Below, one piece after another: positions 1 to 12,722 of a DNA stretch of 64,000 nucleotides (position 1 is its first letter; the number at the start of each line of letters is the position of its first letter). Both the position numbers and the translations under genes were made by a program. The stretch is from Mauremys mutica (lineage: Eukaryota; Chordata; Testudines; Geoemydidae). The DNA is taken from positions 66,236,768 to 66,300,767 of the forward strand of contig NC_059081.1 in assembly GCF_020497125.1 (NCBI RefSeq), read 5' to 3'. A model generated the notes under the pieces. It saw nothing but the letters and a program-made list of their open reading frames with translations, ran no database searches and was not told where the DNA came from.

Positions 1-3000
1 AAAGATTCCCATAGTCTTTAAAGTGCTTTGGATCAGGTGCTTAAATAGCGGCAGTTCATTTTCTGTGTCTATTATTGTATACGTTTTAAAACTAGTATTT
101 TTAATAGGTGTAAGGCTTTCATCACAAGTTAGACCTTTTGGGCTACTCAAGTGGTCTCAGCTCATGGAAACAAGCTTTGTTTTTAGTTACGAAACTCTAA
201 GTGCTCTTAATAGGACTTGACCTTATCTGCGTCCTCTTCTAGGAAATAACTATAAATGACACAGCAAAGATACTTCTCCCCAACAGAACACACCTCCAAT
301 GAGTCATCCAACCACGGAAAAAAAAAATATAGGAGGAGCACCTGTCACAATCACAAAAATATTTTGTATGCCTTCATCTACGAACTGTAGCTTAACATTC
401 TCATTTTGTTTCTTTATTTTAATGAACGCTTTTCCTGCATCTTGTCAATGTCCCATTTAATGGACCATGTTGGATTAAAAATAATGGGGCTAGATCCGTA
501 GCTGCTGTAAATCAGTGACGATGGAGTGACATCTAGGAAATTTTGCAGATTTCCCCCAGCTGAGGATCGGGACAGCAACATGACAAAATATGTGCATACT
601 AATTTATTATGCACCCTGTGCTCTCTTAAAACAAATCTCAGTGGGCTGCTGAAAATCCTTGAATGGTTGTATTATTAATGTGTTAGCCCTCCAATGTGAT
701 CATTATGCATGGTTTTCCTTTTTTCATTCTGTATAAGCAGCATGATGTGGCTGTGTGTACTACTCATTTCCTGCGGAAAAGTTTCCGAAGTCAGTTAAAT
801 CATTTGTTTGTTTGTTATAATATGCAGAGTTCTGACAAGAAGTTGTGCTGCTTTAAGAGACCTGTTTCATTGGACATAATTTAAAAATGTGTTTCTCTCT
901 CATTCACTTTGTTGGTTTCAGACAGTCCATGAAGGTCAAACAACACAATCTGCTCCTGAATTTCCTTGCTTTTGCAAACTCAAAAGGACAAAGCGTGAAT
1001 ATTACTGTTTACATCCTTTTACTCTTGAACATTGGTTTTAAAAGTAACTTCATTTATCGTTTTAAATCAGAAATTCGATATAAAAAGGTCCAACTCCTTT
1101 CTACTGCATGATAGATTTTGATGTCACAGCAATGGAAATCTGGAGTAACTAGTCCACTGAAGTCAATTTATGAGCCCCAGGTTCTGATCTCATTTATACC
1201 GGTTAAATCTTGACTAACTACTCCACTACAGAGTATCCTCAGCTGCTATAAATCAATGTAACTCCAGTGGATTAGTTACATCGGCTGAGGATCTAACCCA
1301 ATATTGTTCACAGATGTAAAATTGTCTAAGTGAGAGGAGAATCAGACCTGCTGAGTCTAATTCTGAAAATTCTTATGTACACAGGTAATTCTTGCCCATG
1401 ACTGAAGCGCTATTGAAATCAATGGGAGTGTTCACTTGTGCAAGGATTTCTTATGATTGCAGGATTGGGCCCATACTCCACCAACATAAAACAAGATATT
1501 AAACCGGAGAAATATTTAAATGTATGTATATATATAAACTAGAAATGTTACGTTTTCACCTGGATTATTATGTAGGCAGTGACAGATGGCAATGGAAAAT
1601 ATATGAAATAACTCTGAGTATTATCTTATTTCAGTAACGTATGTGTCAGATTCTTTAGCATAAAAAACTGGCATTACACAGTCTCATTAAATCTATACAT
1701 CTGTGTAGCAACTTGCAATTTCTGGATATTTTCTGACACAGTGTTCAAACCAAAAGCTTTTGCCTCACATCTCTTTTCTCACCATGCCAGCTCTAAGCCA
1801 CAGGAAAGGCAAACAAAAGCAAAACCATACGGTAAATATTCCTGAATAACTCTTAGAGAAGATTTGCTATTCATCATCTGTACATTTTTTTCCCTTTTAA
1901 AGGAGAGATGAGGGGGAGGGCAGGTGATTATATACACGGAAATCTAAATATTTATCGGTTAAATAAATGGTTACTGATTTTAAAGAGAAAACAATCATTT
2001 TCTCGCTTTTTATTGCTTCCGGATCCAAACTGTACATCATATTATTCAACATTGTGCCCATAAAGTGGCATACAAATAGTCCCACTGACTTTTATAGGAC
2101 TACTCAGAGAAGTAAGGATTATCTGTTTGGGGGACTGAGTCCAAAATCTTAGACATTTTAGACTACTGTAGAGGTAATAATGTACAAACAGATGAAGAGT
2201 TTGAGAAAACTGGAAAATTCTACCCTCAGTGTTCTCCCAGAGGGCTCAGCATTGTTCAGGAAGGCAGAGAGGTAGCAGATTTATGCAAACTAAAGTTCCT
2301 GCATATTAATTACAGTCTTCTCTCTGCTGCATCTGTTGTTTTCTATTGCTCCCATCCCATGCATGGAACGGCTGCTGCCATCAATGGAAGTGCAGCAAGC
2401 CCTCCAGAGCAGGGGCTGTGCACATCCATGCATTCAGCCCCTGGGTCAATGAAGCCCTGATGCTGACTGAAACCTCAGGGCACTATGACAGCACAAATAC
2501 TATACAACAGCAGCGTGCAATGCAGTCAGTACATATTCGCTAGAAATTGACAGGGAGAATAAGAAATCAATAGTGGAGATGGAAGACCTGAACTTTACCT
2601 GGAAGAAACAGCAGCTCTGCCGGTATTTGCATATTCAACTCTAACCTCACAAATAGTCATTTCTTTTTCAGCTACTCTTATGGTGGTATCTCTGAAAGAC
2701 CTGGTAATATCTCATGGAAAACTAAAATCAGTGTACTTGGAAAGGTTTCTGCCTAAATGCCAAGCCATGCTGTAGGGCCAAGTCAGTTCTCGCTGATGCA
2801 AAGCATCCCCTACTGAGCCAAACTCAGGCTTGGCATAAGTCATTTCTGTGTTGAAATATTTTGTTTCCTTGGGCTATGGATTTGTCTAAAGCTATTTACA
2901 TGCCAGCACTTATTACAGGCAGGGCTGCTTGCATCACCTATTATTGCCTGATACTCATTATAAGTCCCCCAGTTTTAGTTGCTTATAACTGTGCCAAACT

Positions 3001-3649
3001 TTAGCTGTTTGAGCTGAAACTCTCCATGCCAGGTATCTGCCTCAGGCTGAATTTTTTTGGGGAAAAAAAAAAATCAGCCAAAATGGTTCATTTCCAAGAA
3101 CAAGGCTAGGGAAAATAAATATGTTGTTTTGCAATGTTAAAACAATTCTGGCAACCTTTTCTTTGAAAAGCTCCAGTGCCCCCAAGATTTGGAAAAGGGA
3201 CTTGGATTTTGGCAAGGGGAGAGGGAAGAGGGGCGAGAGGCGCTGTGTCTTTTGCTGTGACAATCTGCCCAAATTTGGCTAAGTTATAAGTCTTTGGAAA
3301 AAACCAGAGTTTGCACATGCTCAGCAGAGACTTCTGATTTTAAGAGCAAAAATCTCTTTAGTTCCCATCTTCACCGAGTGCGCTTGAGCCTTTCACAGCT
3401 CCTAGTAGCGACCATGCACATGAACCATCACTCCAGAAGCACACGATCCATCCCTACAGCATGACTGAGAAGGCTTCCTCCAACCCGAGTGCTAAGCCAG
3501 ACCTTCCCTGCAATGTCCGTTCCCAGCCATGATGGGGCTGGGTACCAGAACCAAGACCAAGGAGCCAGTCTCTCCTGTGCTCTCAGTGACTTCCCTGCTG
3601 ATTCCCAGGCAGTGTGGAAGAGGAAGCTGCCGCACTCACATGCAGAAGG

Positions 3650-4115
3650 GACAAAAGCCGGACCTGTGGGGATAGGTGGTGAGGGGGAAGGCCAAGAGCA
3701 GGAGCTTAGGATAAAGAGACTGGGAGCCAGGGATGGAATGTGGGGAAACTAGGAGCCAGTAGGTGAGGAGAGACTGAGATCAGGTGAGGAGCTGGAGGGA
3801 GGGAGACTGGCTGGGCAAAGAAACTAGGAAGGGCAGGGGGAAGGAGGTGGTGGGGAGAAAGAGTTGACATGGGGCCAGGTTCTGGGGAGACAACTGACAG
3901 TGGCTGGGGAAAGAACCAGAGGCAAGAAGCAAGGGCATGAGGTGGAACCGGGAATGGCTGGGCAAGGGGAGTTGGAATGAGAGTGTGGTGGGAGGACAGC
4001 AAGACTGGGATGGGGAGTTTAAAGAGGTGAGATGAGAAGCCTGAAATGTGGAGACTGGGACTAGGATGAGGAACCTGGGATGGGAAAAAGAGATAGGACT
4101 TGCACAGATTGGAGG
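3650..4115. repeat. degenerate purine-rich minisatellite-like tract
   Basis: About 460 bp are strongly G+A-rich on the plus strand. Loosely repeated phrases such as GAGACTGGGA, AACCTGGGATGGG and GGAGGGAGGGAGACTGG recur at irregular spacing. The strand asymmetry removes stops on the complementary strand, which explains the 98- and 133-codon minus-strand frames there. They are low-complexity Pro/Ser/Leu readings and not genes. Confidence 0.6.
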
Positions 4116-4644
4116 GACCGTAGCAGAAGTCATCAAGCTAGCGGGGAACAGGCAGAAGAGCCTGCACCCTCTACAGCACACTCCTGAGCCTCACCATTCC
4201 TCTGCAGTCAGCAAATATCTGTGAAACTCATTGTTAAAGTGTCCATCCCTCTCTAGTGCTGGTTCTCAAAGAGGAAGACAACCTATTGCTGCTATCAGTT
4301 ACTCCGTTAATGCAAGTGTCAGAGGTCTGTGCAGTGGATCTCATGGTTGCTTATGAACCAAGTGAGTGTCAGTATGATACCGTATCATGGAACTTCTGGT
4401 TATTTGAGTTTTCTATTTTAAAAATCTAGGCAATTACACACAAATATCCTACTTCAATTACATGATCACATACTATTTTTTTCCACAGGACCCCTTGCTC
4501 TCATTCGATTCACAGAAAGGACCTGCTCTGGGGATGGATCAGTGTTGCACAGCAAATGAGGCTATTCTCTGTAGGAACTCTTGCCTCATTTGTTGCAGAA
4601 GTTGAAGGTGTGTAATGTATTAGACAGGGGATTGTAGGAAGAGA

Positions 4645-5045
4645 AAGTATGGTTGCATGGTTAAGGCACTTGAATGCTGCTCTGGAGAGCTGGAGTCTCT
4701 TTGCCTCTACAACGGAGTTCCTATGTGTTGCTGTGTAAGACGCTTAGACGAAACTTTTCACAGGTAGTCACTAAAATGTGTGTTCCTCATTTTCTGGGTG
4801 CCTGACTTGAGACCCTGATTTGAAGAAGAGCTGACGGCTCGCAGCTGCAACTGAAGGAACATGTAAAGTGCTAATATAATGCCAAGTGCTCTGGAAAAAA
4901 AATTAGTCCTAGCTATTAACCCAAAATTAGTGGAGCTTTTTAACTTAATCTCTGTGCCTCAGTTTCCCATCTGTAAAATGGGGATAACAGTGAAAATAAA
5001 TTTTATATTTGTGAAGCACTTGGATACTATTGTGATGAGCACCAT
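4645..5045 (+). mobile_element. tRNA-derived SINE, old copy
   Basis: The head contains a box-A-like TGGTTAAGGCACTTG stretch (about 4654-4668). The tail carries the phrase CCTCAGTTTCCCATCTGTAA (around 4960-4977), followed by AATGGGGATAA and GTGAAGCACTTGGAT. This is the common 3' end of sauropsid tRNA-SINEs. The copy is diverged, with an insertion or scrambled middle. Confidence 0.55.
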
Positions 5046-5935
5046 CGAAAAGCCCAGCAGGAAATTAATCATTCTGTCTTCAGTGCATGGTTTGAACAGT
5101 ATGCAGCCAGGGTGCCACCAAAATTTTCCTAAGGAGGGAACCCAGGTAGCATGTGCTACATTCCCAAGTGTCCTCATTGGAGGGCTCTGCTTTATGCAGG
5201 TGTTGCATTCTGAGAGACATACAGGCGTGTCTGGGGCTCCCCTCTTTGCATTGCCACATGTACGTCCTTGGCTGAACCCTCGTCTCTTTTGCCAGAGTAG
5301 ATCTGGAGGTGGAAGAGGTGGGGGAAGTACATGAGAAGAGGGCTGTCTGGGGTTCTGAGAAGTGGAGAGCTGGGTGTGGGCAGTCCCGGGGCTGGAGTCA
5401 CAGGAGGACCCTTGACTCCAGCTCCAAGCAGCACTGGTCGCTGGCAGCTTCAATTGGCACTTCTTCCCTGTCTCTGCGGGCCAGGTCTGGCCGAGAAGAG
5501 ACTGGACGGGGCTCTCCCTCCCACCGTTTCCTTCTCACTGACGAGACCGGCCATCTATGGCCAAGGGAGAGGGGCCTGGACCTCCCCCTTCGCTGAGTCC
5601 CTGGTGTGTATCAAATAAGGCCTGGGACCACACAATGAACAGAGAGAAAACCAACCACTGAATTAAGTGAGCTCTGTCAATCCTGTGTGCTGACTGAGGC
5701 ACAGGTCCCCAAGACAAAGTAGTGTATGATCATGTAATTAAAGATTGTATCATAAAGCATACCCACAAGCAGGCTGAATGATGGAATTAAGGGTAGCCTG
5801 TGTAGCCTTCATTTCCTAGCTTCTTGCGTGCTTGACTTACAACTTAATAATGTCCTTTTAATGTAATTTGTGTGTGTAATTATATAAAATGTAATTAATT
5901 GATTAACTGTGCGTGATTTGTATCTAATGTATTAA

Positions 5936-6070
5936 GCCCTATTCAGCCAAGCACTTAAGCACAGTCTTGAATTTAAGCATGTGAATAACCTCGTTGCTAT
6001 CAGAAAAATGCTTAATCACCTGCTTAAGTAGGGTGGGAATTGAGTACATGCTTAATTTTAAGTGCACATG
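5936..6070. repeat. AGCACTTAAGCA-type palindromic repeat
   Basis: CCCTATTCAGCCAAGCACTT is followed by AAGCACAGTC, TTTAAGCATGTG and ACATGCTTAATTTTAAGTGC. This is a diverged copy of the family at 21701-21861. Confidence 0.45.
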
Positions 6071-7583
6071 GAACATTGACAGATCCTGGGTCGTCGTCAG
6101 GCAGGATGGAACCTCTGGAGCTTAGTGCATGAGCCTCGACCGCATGAGCTAAAGGTGAACTGGCTGTTAGCTAAGGCTGTAGAGCAGACTCTTTTTCTCT
6201 GTCTCTTTAAGTGGTCTCAGTGCCACCAGATGGGACAGAACACCACACCCAGAAGGTGTGTGGGTTACACACACTTAAGTGCTTTGTGTATTCTGCGGGG
6301 CAATGTCTGCTCACACATACACTGGTGTTACTAGAGCAGGGTTGGGTCCTATTTTTACGTTTTTTATTCTATAAAGTATTGAATCCCTTGTACAGAGTGT
6401 GCTTTTAGCTGGTGCAGTGAATGAGACCGAGAGGAACACACAGTTGGAATAATTTCATCTCTCTTGTGTTTCTTCTATTTTATACTATCTAACTCTGAAG
6501 TACCTTCCTTCATTTTTCCCAGCCTGGGGATGGGTTGCGTGCCTTTTAAAATGGTTACCTACTGCACTGAGAGAGAGAGAGAGAGTTTAGCATGCTCACT
6601 AAGGCTCATTTAAGTGCCTCATTCCATCACCACACTGTACACAGCACACAACCTCCATGAGGTAATTATCCATGGATTGAAAAGCAGTGTGAATACGGGC
6701 ACAGTTGGTCAATAATACGTTGTGCTTACCTTTTTTTTTTTTTTTTTAAAATCAATTTTAATTGTTTTGGATCTCTTTCTGCCCATAAAAGAGAGAGTGA
6801 ACTGATTCTGCTTGGATAGATTTCTGGGTACAGAAAATGAGTGAGTGAAGTATGGGAAAGTACTTACTGTTTTACCAGAAATATTTATAAATAGCACCTC
6901 TTTCCCTGGGCTGGCAGGATATTAAAGCACTATGGAAGAAACATGTATGGCTTCGGAAGGGGAGAAAGATGGAGAATGATAGGGATTTTCCCCTATCTCC
7001 TCTACCAAATGGAAGGACTCCATATAAAGCCACGATCAGAACTTCCCATTCAGGGTAAAGGTGACCCCCATCAGACCACCCACATTAAGTCCCACTTTAG
7101 CCCTTTTTGGAATGTCCTCCGAGTTAGAAGGGATCTCATAGGACCCCTTGGAAGAGAAACAGAAGAGAATGTGTTACCATTTTGGTGTCATTATTTAAGA
7201 TACCCATTGTTAGTCTCCAAGGTGCCACAAGTACTCCTATTGTTTTAACAGGGGCCCCAAGCTGTCTTAATTCAAATGAGATCCCCAGGACTAGAACCCG
7301 TTTACTATAACAATGCTGTCATTAACTGGATTAGGACATGATATATGTACACAGAGACCCGAACTCTTCCTACACTGCTAGGCCTTGAAAGTAATTTTCT
7401 CTACATGTTCTTAGATTTGAACTATAATGCATAGGATGCATTAGATATCTTCGTGCTAATAATATGCAGTGAGGAAAACCATCACATGTTTAAGAGAGGG
7501 ATATGGAACAGTGTGCATACACTTGTGTGTGATCTCAGCTCAGGCCCGTGCAACCCCCAGTGCAAACACAAGCTGGATTTGCA

Positions 7584-7605
7584 AACACACACACACACAC
7601 ACACA
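7584..7605. repeat. (CA)n microsatellite
   Basis: An uninterrupted CA dinucleotide run of about 11 units. Confidence 0.95.
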
Positions 7606-7704
7606 GAGCTACGCAAGGATTTAAATCCCTGGTTTGCATGTGCACTTTTGAATAACCTGCTTTGCAAATTTGGGGCTAAATCTACTTTATATTTTAAGAT
7701 TTTG

Positions 7705-7841
7705 CTTTTGGGGGCTGGGACCATCTCTTTGTTCTCTACTTGTACAGCACCTAGCACCCTGGGGCACTGGTCCATGACAAAGGCTCATAGGTGCTACAGT
7801 GATAGAAACAAACAAACAAACAAAACAACAACAACAACAAG
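7705..7841 (+). mobile_element. LINE 3'-end fragment with AAAC/AAC tail
   Basis: The phrase GGGGCTGGGACCATCTC, then TGTACAGCACCTAGCACC, CTGGTCCATGAC and GTGCTACAGTGATAGAAAC, is a very common sauropsid LINE (L2/CR1-like) 3' end. It is followed at once by an (AAAC)n/(AAC)n tail at 7808-7840, as expected for target-primed insertion. Related pieces in the opposite orientation occur near 12460-12560, 15080-15210 and 39410-39490. Confidence 0.5.
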
Positions 7842-8417
7842 TGTGACAGAGCTCGGAGTTATTTGTTTGTAGCAGGACCCATGCTGTGCTAGAGAATTTC
7901 TAGACAGGTTTTCCCACAGCATGGTATGAGACTCCTAAGAGGATGACATCACTATGCCTCCCACTGTAGAAATGGGAATGCTGGGGTTCCCAAGGAAATT
8001 TGTGCTAAAACTGGTACATGCCTGGCACCCTGATTCAGGAAAACATCCCTGTTCAGGACAATACTTAGGCAGCTGCCTAACTTTAAGTATCTGCTTTAGT
8101 CCTTAAGGACATGGTTAAGTACCACTCTGAATTTGTCCTTGCTGTGCTCCAACTCTCAGAAGTGGTGGAAGGACATGGTATGGGAAGAACTAAGGCTACT
8201 TTAAAAGCCTCCAGGAAAGGAGTAGTGAAGTCGAACATTAAAGCTCTCCTCCCTGATGATAACACACAGGAAAGGGTGGTGAGATTAGGACATCCCAGTC
8301 ATTCAAAGAAGAAGAGTCTAGTGTGATCTCGGAGACTACGCTAGTCTGCTCATGCTGCTGTCGATAACAGAGTTTTAGATAACCAGTGAGCATTTATGTA
8401 CAATAAGAGATAGTTAA

Positions 8418-8720
8418 AAGAACAAGAGTACTTGTGGCACCTTAGAGACTAACAAATGTATTTGACCATAAGCTTTCGTGGGCTACAGCCCGCTTCATCG
8501 GATGCATAGAATGGAACATGTAGTAAGAAGATATATATACATACAGAGAACAAGTAGAAGTAGCCATACCAACTGTAAGAGGCTAATTAATTAAGATGAG
8601 CTATTATCAGCAGGAGAAAAGAAAAAAAAAAACTTTTGTAGTGATAATCTAGATGGCCCATTTTAGACAGTTGACAAGAAGGCGTGAGGATACTTAACAT
8701 GGGGAAATAGATTCAATAGT
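8418..8720 (-). mobile_element. Penelope-like (hammerhead-bearing) repeat fragment
   Basis: Read on the minus strand, the repeat contains a hammerhead-like core at 8464-8501. This is a CCGATGA box, a GC-rich stem with a TGTA loop, then GAAA and GCTTATGG, followed by TTTGTTAGTCTCTAAGGTGC. I recognise this family as abundant in turtles and crocodilians. Hammerhead motifs are established features of Penelope-like elements, which is why I assign the class, but no reverse transcriptase or endonuclease is present here. The copy has a C in place of the conserved U of CUGANGA, so it is probably inactive. Confidence 0.55.
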
Positions 8721-9469
8721 TGTAACAATTTCCCGGTATGTAAAAAGTGTTCTCTTTCTGCAGTAAGTACATGCATTTCCTAGTCCACGGTCTCATACAC
8801 TGGCTCTTTTTACTTTTTCCAGCAGACTGAGTTATTATAAACAATAATAAACCTCTCTTTGTCATTAAGCCCTGCAATCGTGTGAGTCTAGCTTTTTAAG
8901 TATATAAAAAAAAAAAACCCAAAAACTCATAACCAAGTAAGGATACAACCTAATATCAATGTGGTGTTGTAAACAGGCCATTGAATTCAACTAAGAATAT
9001 AAAAGGATCAGAGAGGTAACCCCTTGCATTTCCCTTTGTGTTTAAACAAAAAATAGCCTTCTGGTGACAATAAAGAAATTTCAGTTACTTTCTAGTGAAA
9101 CCCCACCCACAAGTAAAAATAATCTCTATTAGTAGAATGCATTAATTTCTCAATTTGTCTTAATTCACACTAAATATACAAGTGCCTCAGATGAGTACGT
9201 CTTCTTTTAAGTTCAGGATTTACAGTAGGTCACCGAGTACACTAGCTTACAGCAAGCAGAAAGTATTTCAGCTGGCACTGAACTAATTGCCAACTGAGGA
9301 AGAGATAAAGACGTAAAACAAATTTATTAGCTGCCTAGCAGATTTTACGTTCAATTTTCTCTTGCCACTTTCACATCAAGTGCATGTACCTGCATGATTC
9401 CAACTGCAATCAGATCCCTGCCTGACTCAACTGCTGTGGTGCTCAAATCTGAGCCTCCCCGTGGTTCAG

Positions 9470-9607
9470 GGAGCTGGCGTGTAGTGCCCCATGTACAACA
9501 CACCAAATGGAAACCAGTGGATCTAGTCCAGGCAATGGCAGATGAATGAAGTGGGGTGCGTGTGTAAGAATGTGTGTGTTGTACATGGGGCACTACACAC
9601 CAGCTCC
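9470..9607. repeat. foldback with 34-bp arms
   Basis: The arm at 9470-9503 and the reverse complement at 9574-9607 match at 33 of 34 positions. They are separated by a 70-bp loop. The arms contain TAGTGCCCCATGTACAACAC and its complement. It is not clearly part of any other element I recognise, and similarity outside the arms is only patchy. Confidence 0.75.
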
Positions 9608-9748
9608 CCCTGGCAGCTCCTGAAACCAGCCACAGCTTGTCAGCTCCCAGAAGGTGTTCTTTATCCAAACTAATCAGAACCTAATACTCTACATCAGGAG
9701 GCCAGAGCACAGACGGGTATCAGCAAACCCTGCAGAAAGTCCAGATTT

Positions 9749-9759
9749 CCCCCCCCCCC
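9749..9759. repeat. poly-C run
   Basis: An uninterrupted run of 11 C residues. Confidence 0.9.
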
Positions 9760-9917
9760 GTAATTTTACAATGTAAATAAATCCCAAACATTTGAAATAC
9801 ATACACACTACCTGAAAACATGGAAGTGTAGAATTGAGAAAGGAACCCCAAATAACCTTAACTCTGTTCTTGGATCCCCACCACCATGTGCACCCACCAT
9901 GTAAGAGAAAGGACAGG

Positions 9918-10290
9918 GAAGCTGGTCTTGTGCTTATAGCACTATATGGGACTCAGGATACCAGGGTTCCATTTCCTGGCCCTGCCGTAGACTCCCTGTG
10001 TAACCTTGGAGAAGTCCATTAAGGCCATATTTACAAAGGCATTTAGGCACATAAAGATGAAAATAGGTGCCCAGTAGAATTTACAAAAGCAGGTAAGCAG
10101 ACTAGACACCAAACTCCCATTGAAAGCCAATTAAGGTAAATCCCACTGCCTGAATCTTTAAGCACTTAAACAGAGTTGGAAATCTGGTCCTAAATCCCTT
10201 TGTAACTCAGTTGCCTATCTGTAAAATGGGGGATGATACTTCCCTACCATACAGGGAGGCAGGGACTATAAAATCGTTACTGTCTGTGAG
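9918..10290 (+). mobile_element. tRNA-derived SINE, interrupted copy
   Basis: The head region reads TACCAGGGTTCCATTTCCTG and CCCTGTGTAACCTTGGAGAAG. The tail phrase CTATCTGTAAAATGGGGGAT appears at 10214-10233. Between them lies about 130 bp that resembles a separate TTTACAAAGGCATTTAGGC repeat, so the SINE seems to be split or chimeric. Confidence 0.5.
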
Positions 10291-12439
10291 ACTTTCAGGT
10301 GATAAAGTCAGTGGGAGCAGAACCAGGTACCTCACTGCGTACAGGAAATTCAAGACTAGAACGGTAGGTGTTTCAGCCACCTGGACTGAGATGCATCCAG
10401 TACTTTGTAGGAGACTTGCACATGCTCACACAAATGAGGAATTGTTCAAAATGAGTAGGGTTAAAAAAAAAAAAAAAAAAGTGTTCAAGTCTTATAACAT
10501 GGCCATGCCAGCACATGCAGAGGAGACACATATCTTGCAAAGGACATGCCACATGCTGTTGTATTCATGACTCATTATTTCCACTGAAGCTTGAGGAAAA
10601 TCACGCCAGATACTGTGATGAAGAGGAAAATTAATGTGTGTCACTATAGCAAGTCCTTTTTACATTGCAAAGAAGAAGTCTGAGTCTGATTTTTCATAGC
10701 ATCGCAAGTTAAAACAAGATATTGATCTTAAATGACATATAATTTGGGGGGTGGGGAGAGGAAGGACAACTAATGAATATATCCTGTAGAATAATTACTT
10801 TAATGGACTCAAAAGCAACACAATTTGACTTACTATATTTGATACACATTTTATTAAATTCTTTGGTAGATAAGCACAGTCCAGTTGACTGGCAGGATGA
10901 TAGGACCAAACAGTAAGGTCTTATCTGTTTAACTATTTCCCAGAAACCAGTTTTTGAGGATGGTTTTTGGTTTGTTTCTGTTGGCAAGGCTGGATTTCTC
11001 TCTCCCGTTATTTGGTTTGGCTGGGATTGTTTTTAAATATAATGGAATTTTAATTGCTTGTGAAGCCTGTGTGTGTCCAACAACACGATCCTTAGTCAGG
11101 TAACGTCCTTGTTGCCTTCTTTGGCATTTACATTCGCAACACTCCCATCGACATCAATGGGTACGTTGCCAAAGTAAGTTCTGCAGGACTCGGCCTTGAC
11201 TGGAGAAGATCAGCCAGCTGCCCCATTTTATAGTAGAAGGGGCATTATAACAGCTTTGCTTTTATGATGTCTCCATCGCTGGTAGGAGGATCCAAGCATC
11301 CTGCCTGAACCAGCACTTAAGAACCCTGAAGAAAAAAAAATTCCACTATCTACCAACTTAACATGCTATTGGCCACTTGATGTCTGATCCAACTACCATT
11401 CAAGCAAATGGCAGTCATGCAGTGGGAGCTGGACTGGACACTTATCAGGTTTTTTAAATATTAACCCATACCACTGGTTAAACAGTTCATATGACATTTT
11501 CTAGGTCAACGGGTCTGGTTTTTGCAATCCAGGAAATGGGATCATTGCCTTCCTTCTGGCTTTTTTTGGAAGGGGATGAGGGTCGGGTTTGGGTTTTTTT
11601 AGTTTTTTAAAAGGGATAGTCATCTTGCTGTGTTCCAACTTTTAACTCTCAGAGAACTGTGGTTTCCTGCCAAGCTGCAGCAGCTGGCATCTTTGCCAGT
11701 CATAAATTCGCATCAGTTAGCCCACAGTCCTTTGCATTGGCTGCCAGAGCATGTCAAAGAGACCCTGTGCACCAGCATCTTCAGGATTTAGTTGTGAAAC
11801 ATGATCCTTTCCAGTGCTTTATGTAGCATATCATAAGAGGAGCCATGTCAACAAGTGCAAAGGAACCTGGGGCATGCAAAAGCTAGTAGATCCTGGGTAC
11901 CATCTCAGACCAGAAGGCAGAAGACCCCTCCAACGTACAAGGGGCAAACGGAGGAGTCATCTTCATCCAAACACCCACTAAGCCCCAAATTTACCCTAGT
12001 GTGCATGGGAAAGTTGAATGGGAACGCTTTATGCCAGTTCCAAACAGTATGGTGTCGAAGGCAGAGGTTATGGAAGTGGCTCCTGGTTTCACTATTAAGC
12101 AGCTCCAGTAGCTATTAACACCCCATGAAAGCAGCACAGTATATGAAGCCTACAGTGTGCAGTCTGTGCAGCTTACGGCATTTGACTTAAGAGAATCAAT
12201 TCTAAAAAAATTAATTTGTCAACACACAGCCAAATCCTCCTCAGATGCTGTTGTGACATAGCTATATAGCACTAACTCACTAGTGAAATGACAATTCAAA
12301 ATCACTGCTGAATGTCTTGAGGCTTAAGCAATCACATCATTGGCCAAATACTTTAACTCCTTTGGGACTTGCAGGGGCCCATTCGGATAGCCTTCCTCCT
12401 AGATACTATTTTTTAAACATCAGGTACTGTTTGGGCAAA

Positions 12440-12722
12440 TTTATTACTACTAGTTATTTGCATTACAGAAGTGCCTAGAGACCCCAGCTGAGATTGGGGG
12501 GCCTACTGTGTTAGGCGCTGCACATATCCATAGTAAAATACAGACTCTGCTCCAAATACCTTACAGACTGACAGACATAAGGTAAGAGGGGAAATAGAGG
12601 CACACAAAGAGGAAATGACTCACCCGAGGTCAGAAAGCAGGTCAGTAGCAGAGCCGGGAATGGAGCACAGGTCTCCTGACTCCCAGTCCGATGCCTTTTC
12701 CACTAGACCACGTTGCCACCCA
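12440..12722 (-). mobile_element. reversed tRNA-derived SINE with LINE-like tail
   Basis: On the minus strand the tRNA-like head reads GTGGTCTAGTGGAAAAGGCA, followed by CTGGGAGTCAGGAGACCTGT. This is the typical box A region and downstream segment of the reptilian tRNA-derived SINE. The other end carries the AGAGGAAATGACTCACCC body phrase and a CTAGGCGCTGC-type LINE 3' end. The arrangement is what a LINE-mobilised SINE would show. Confidence 0.65.

Noticed and set aside
3706..4181. Minus-strand frames of 98 and 133 codons
   Set aside because: The complement of a purine-rich tract gives Pro/Ser/Leu-rich translations because stops are depleted.
4959..5453. 164-codon minus-strand frame
   Set aside because: Part of it is antisense to a SINE tail and the rest has no recognisable domain or splice context.
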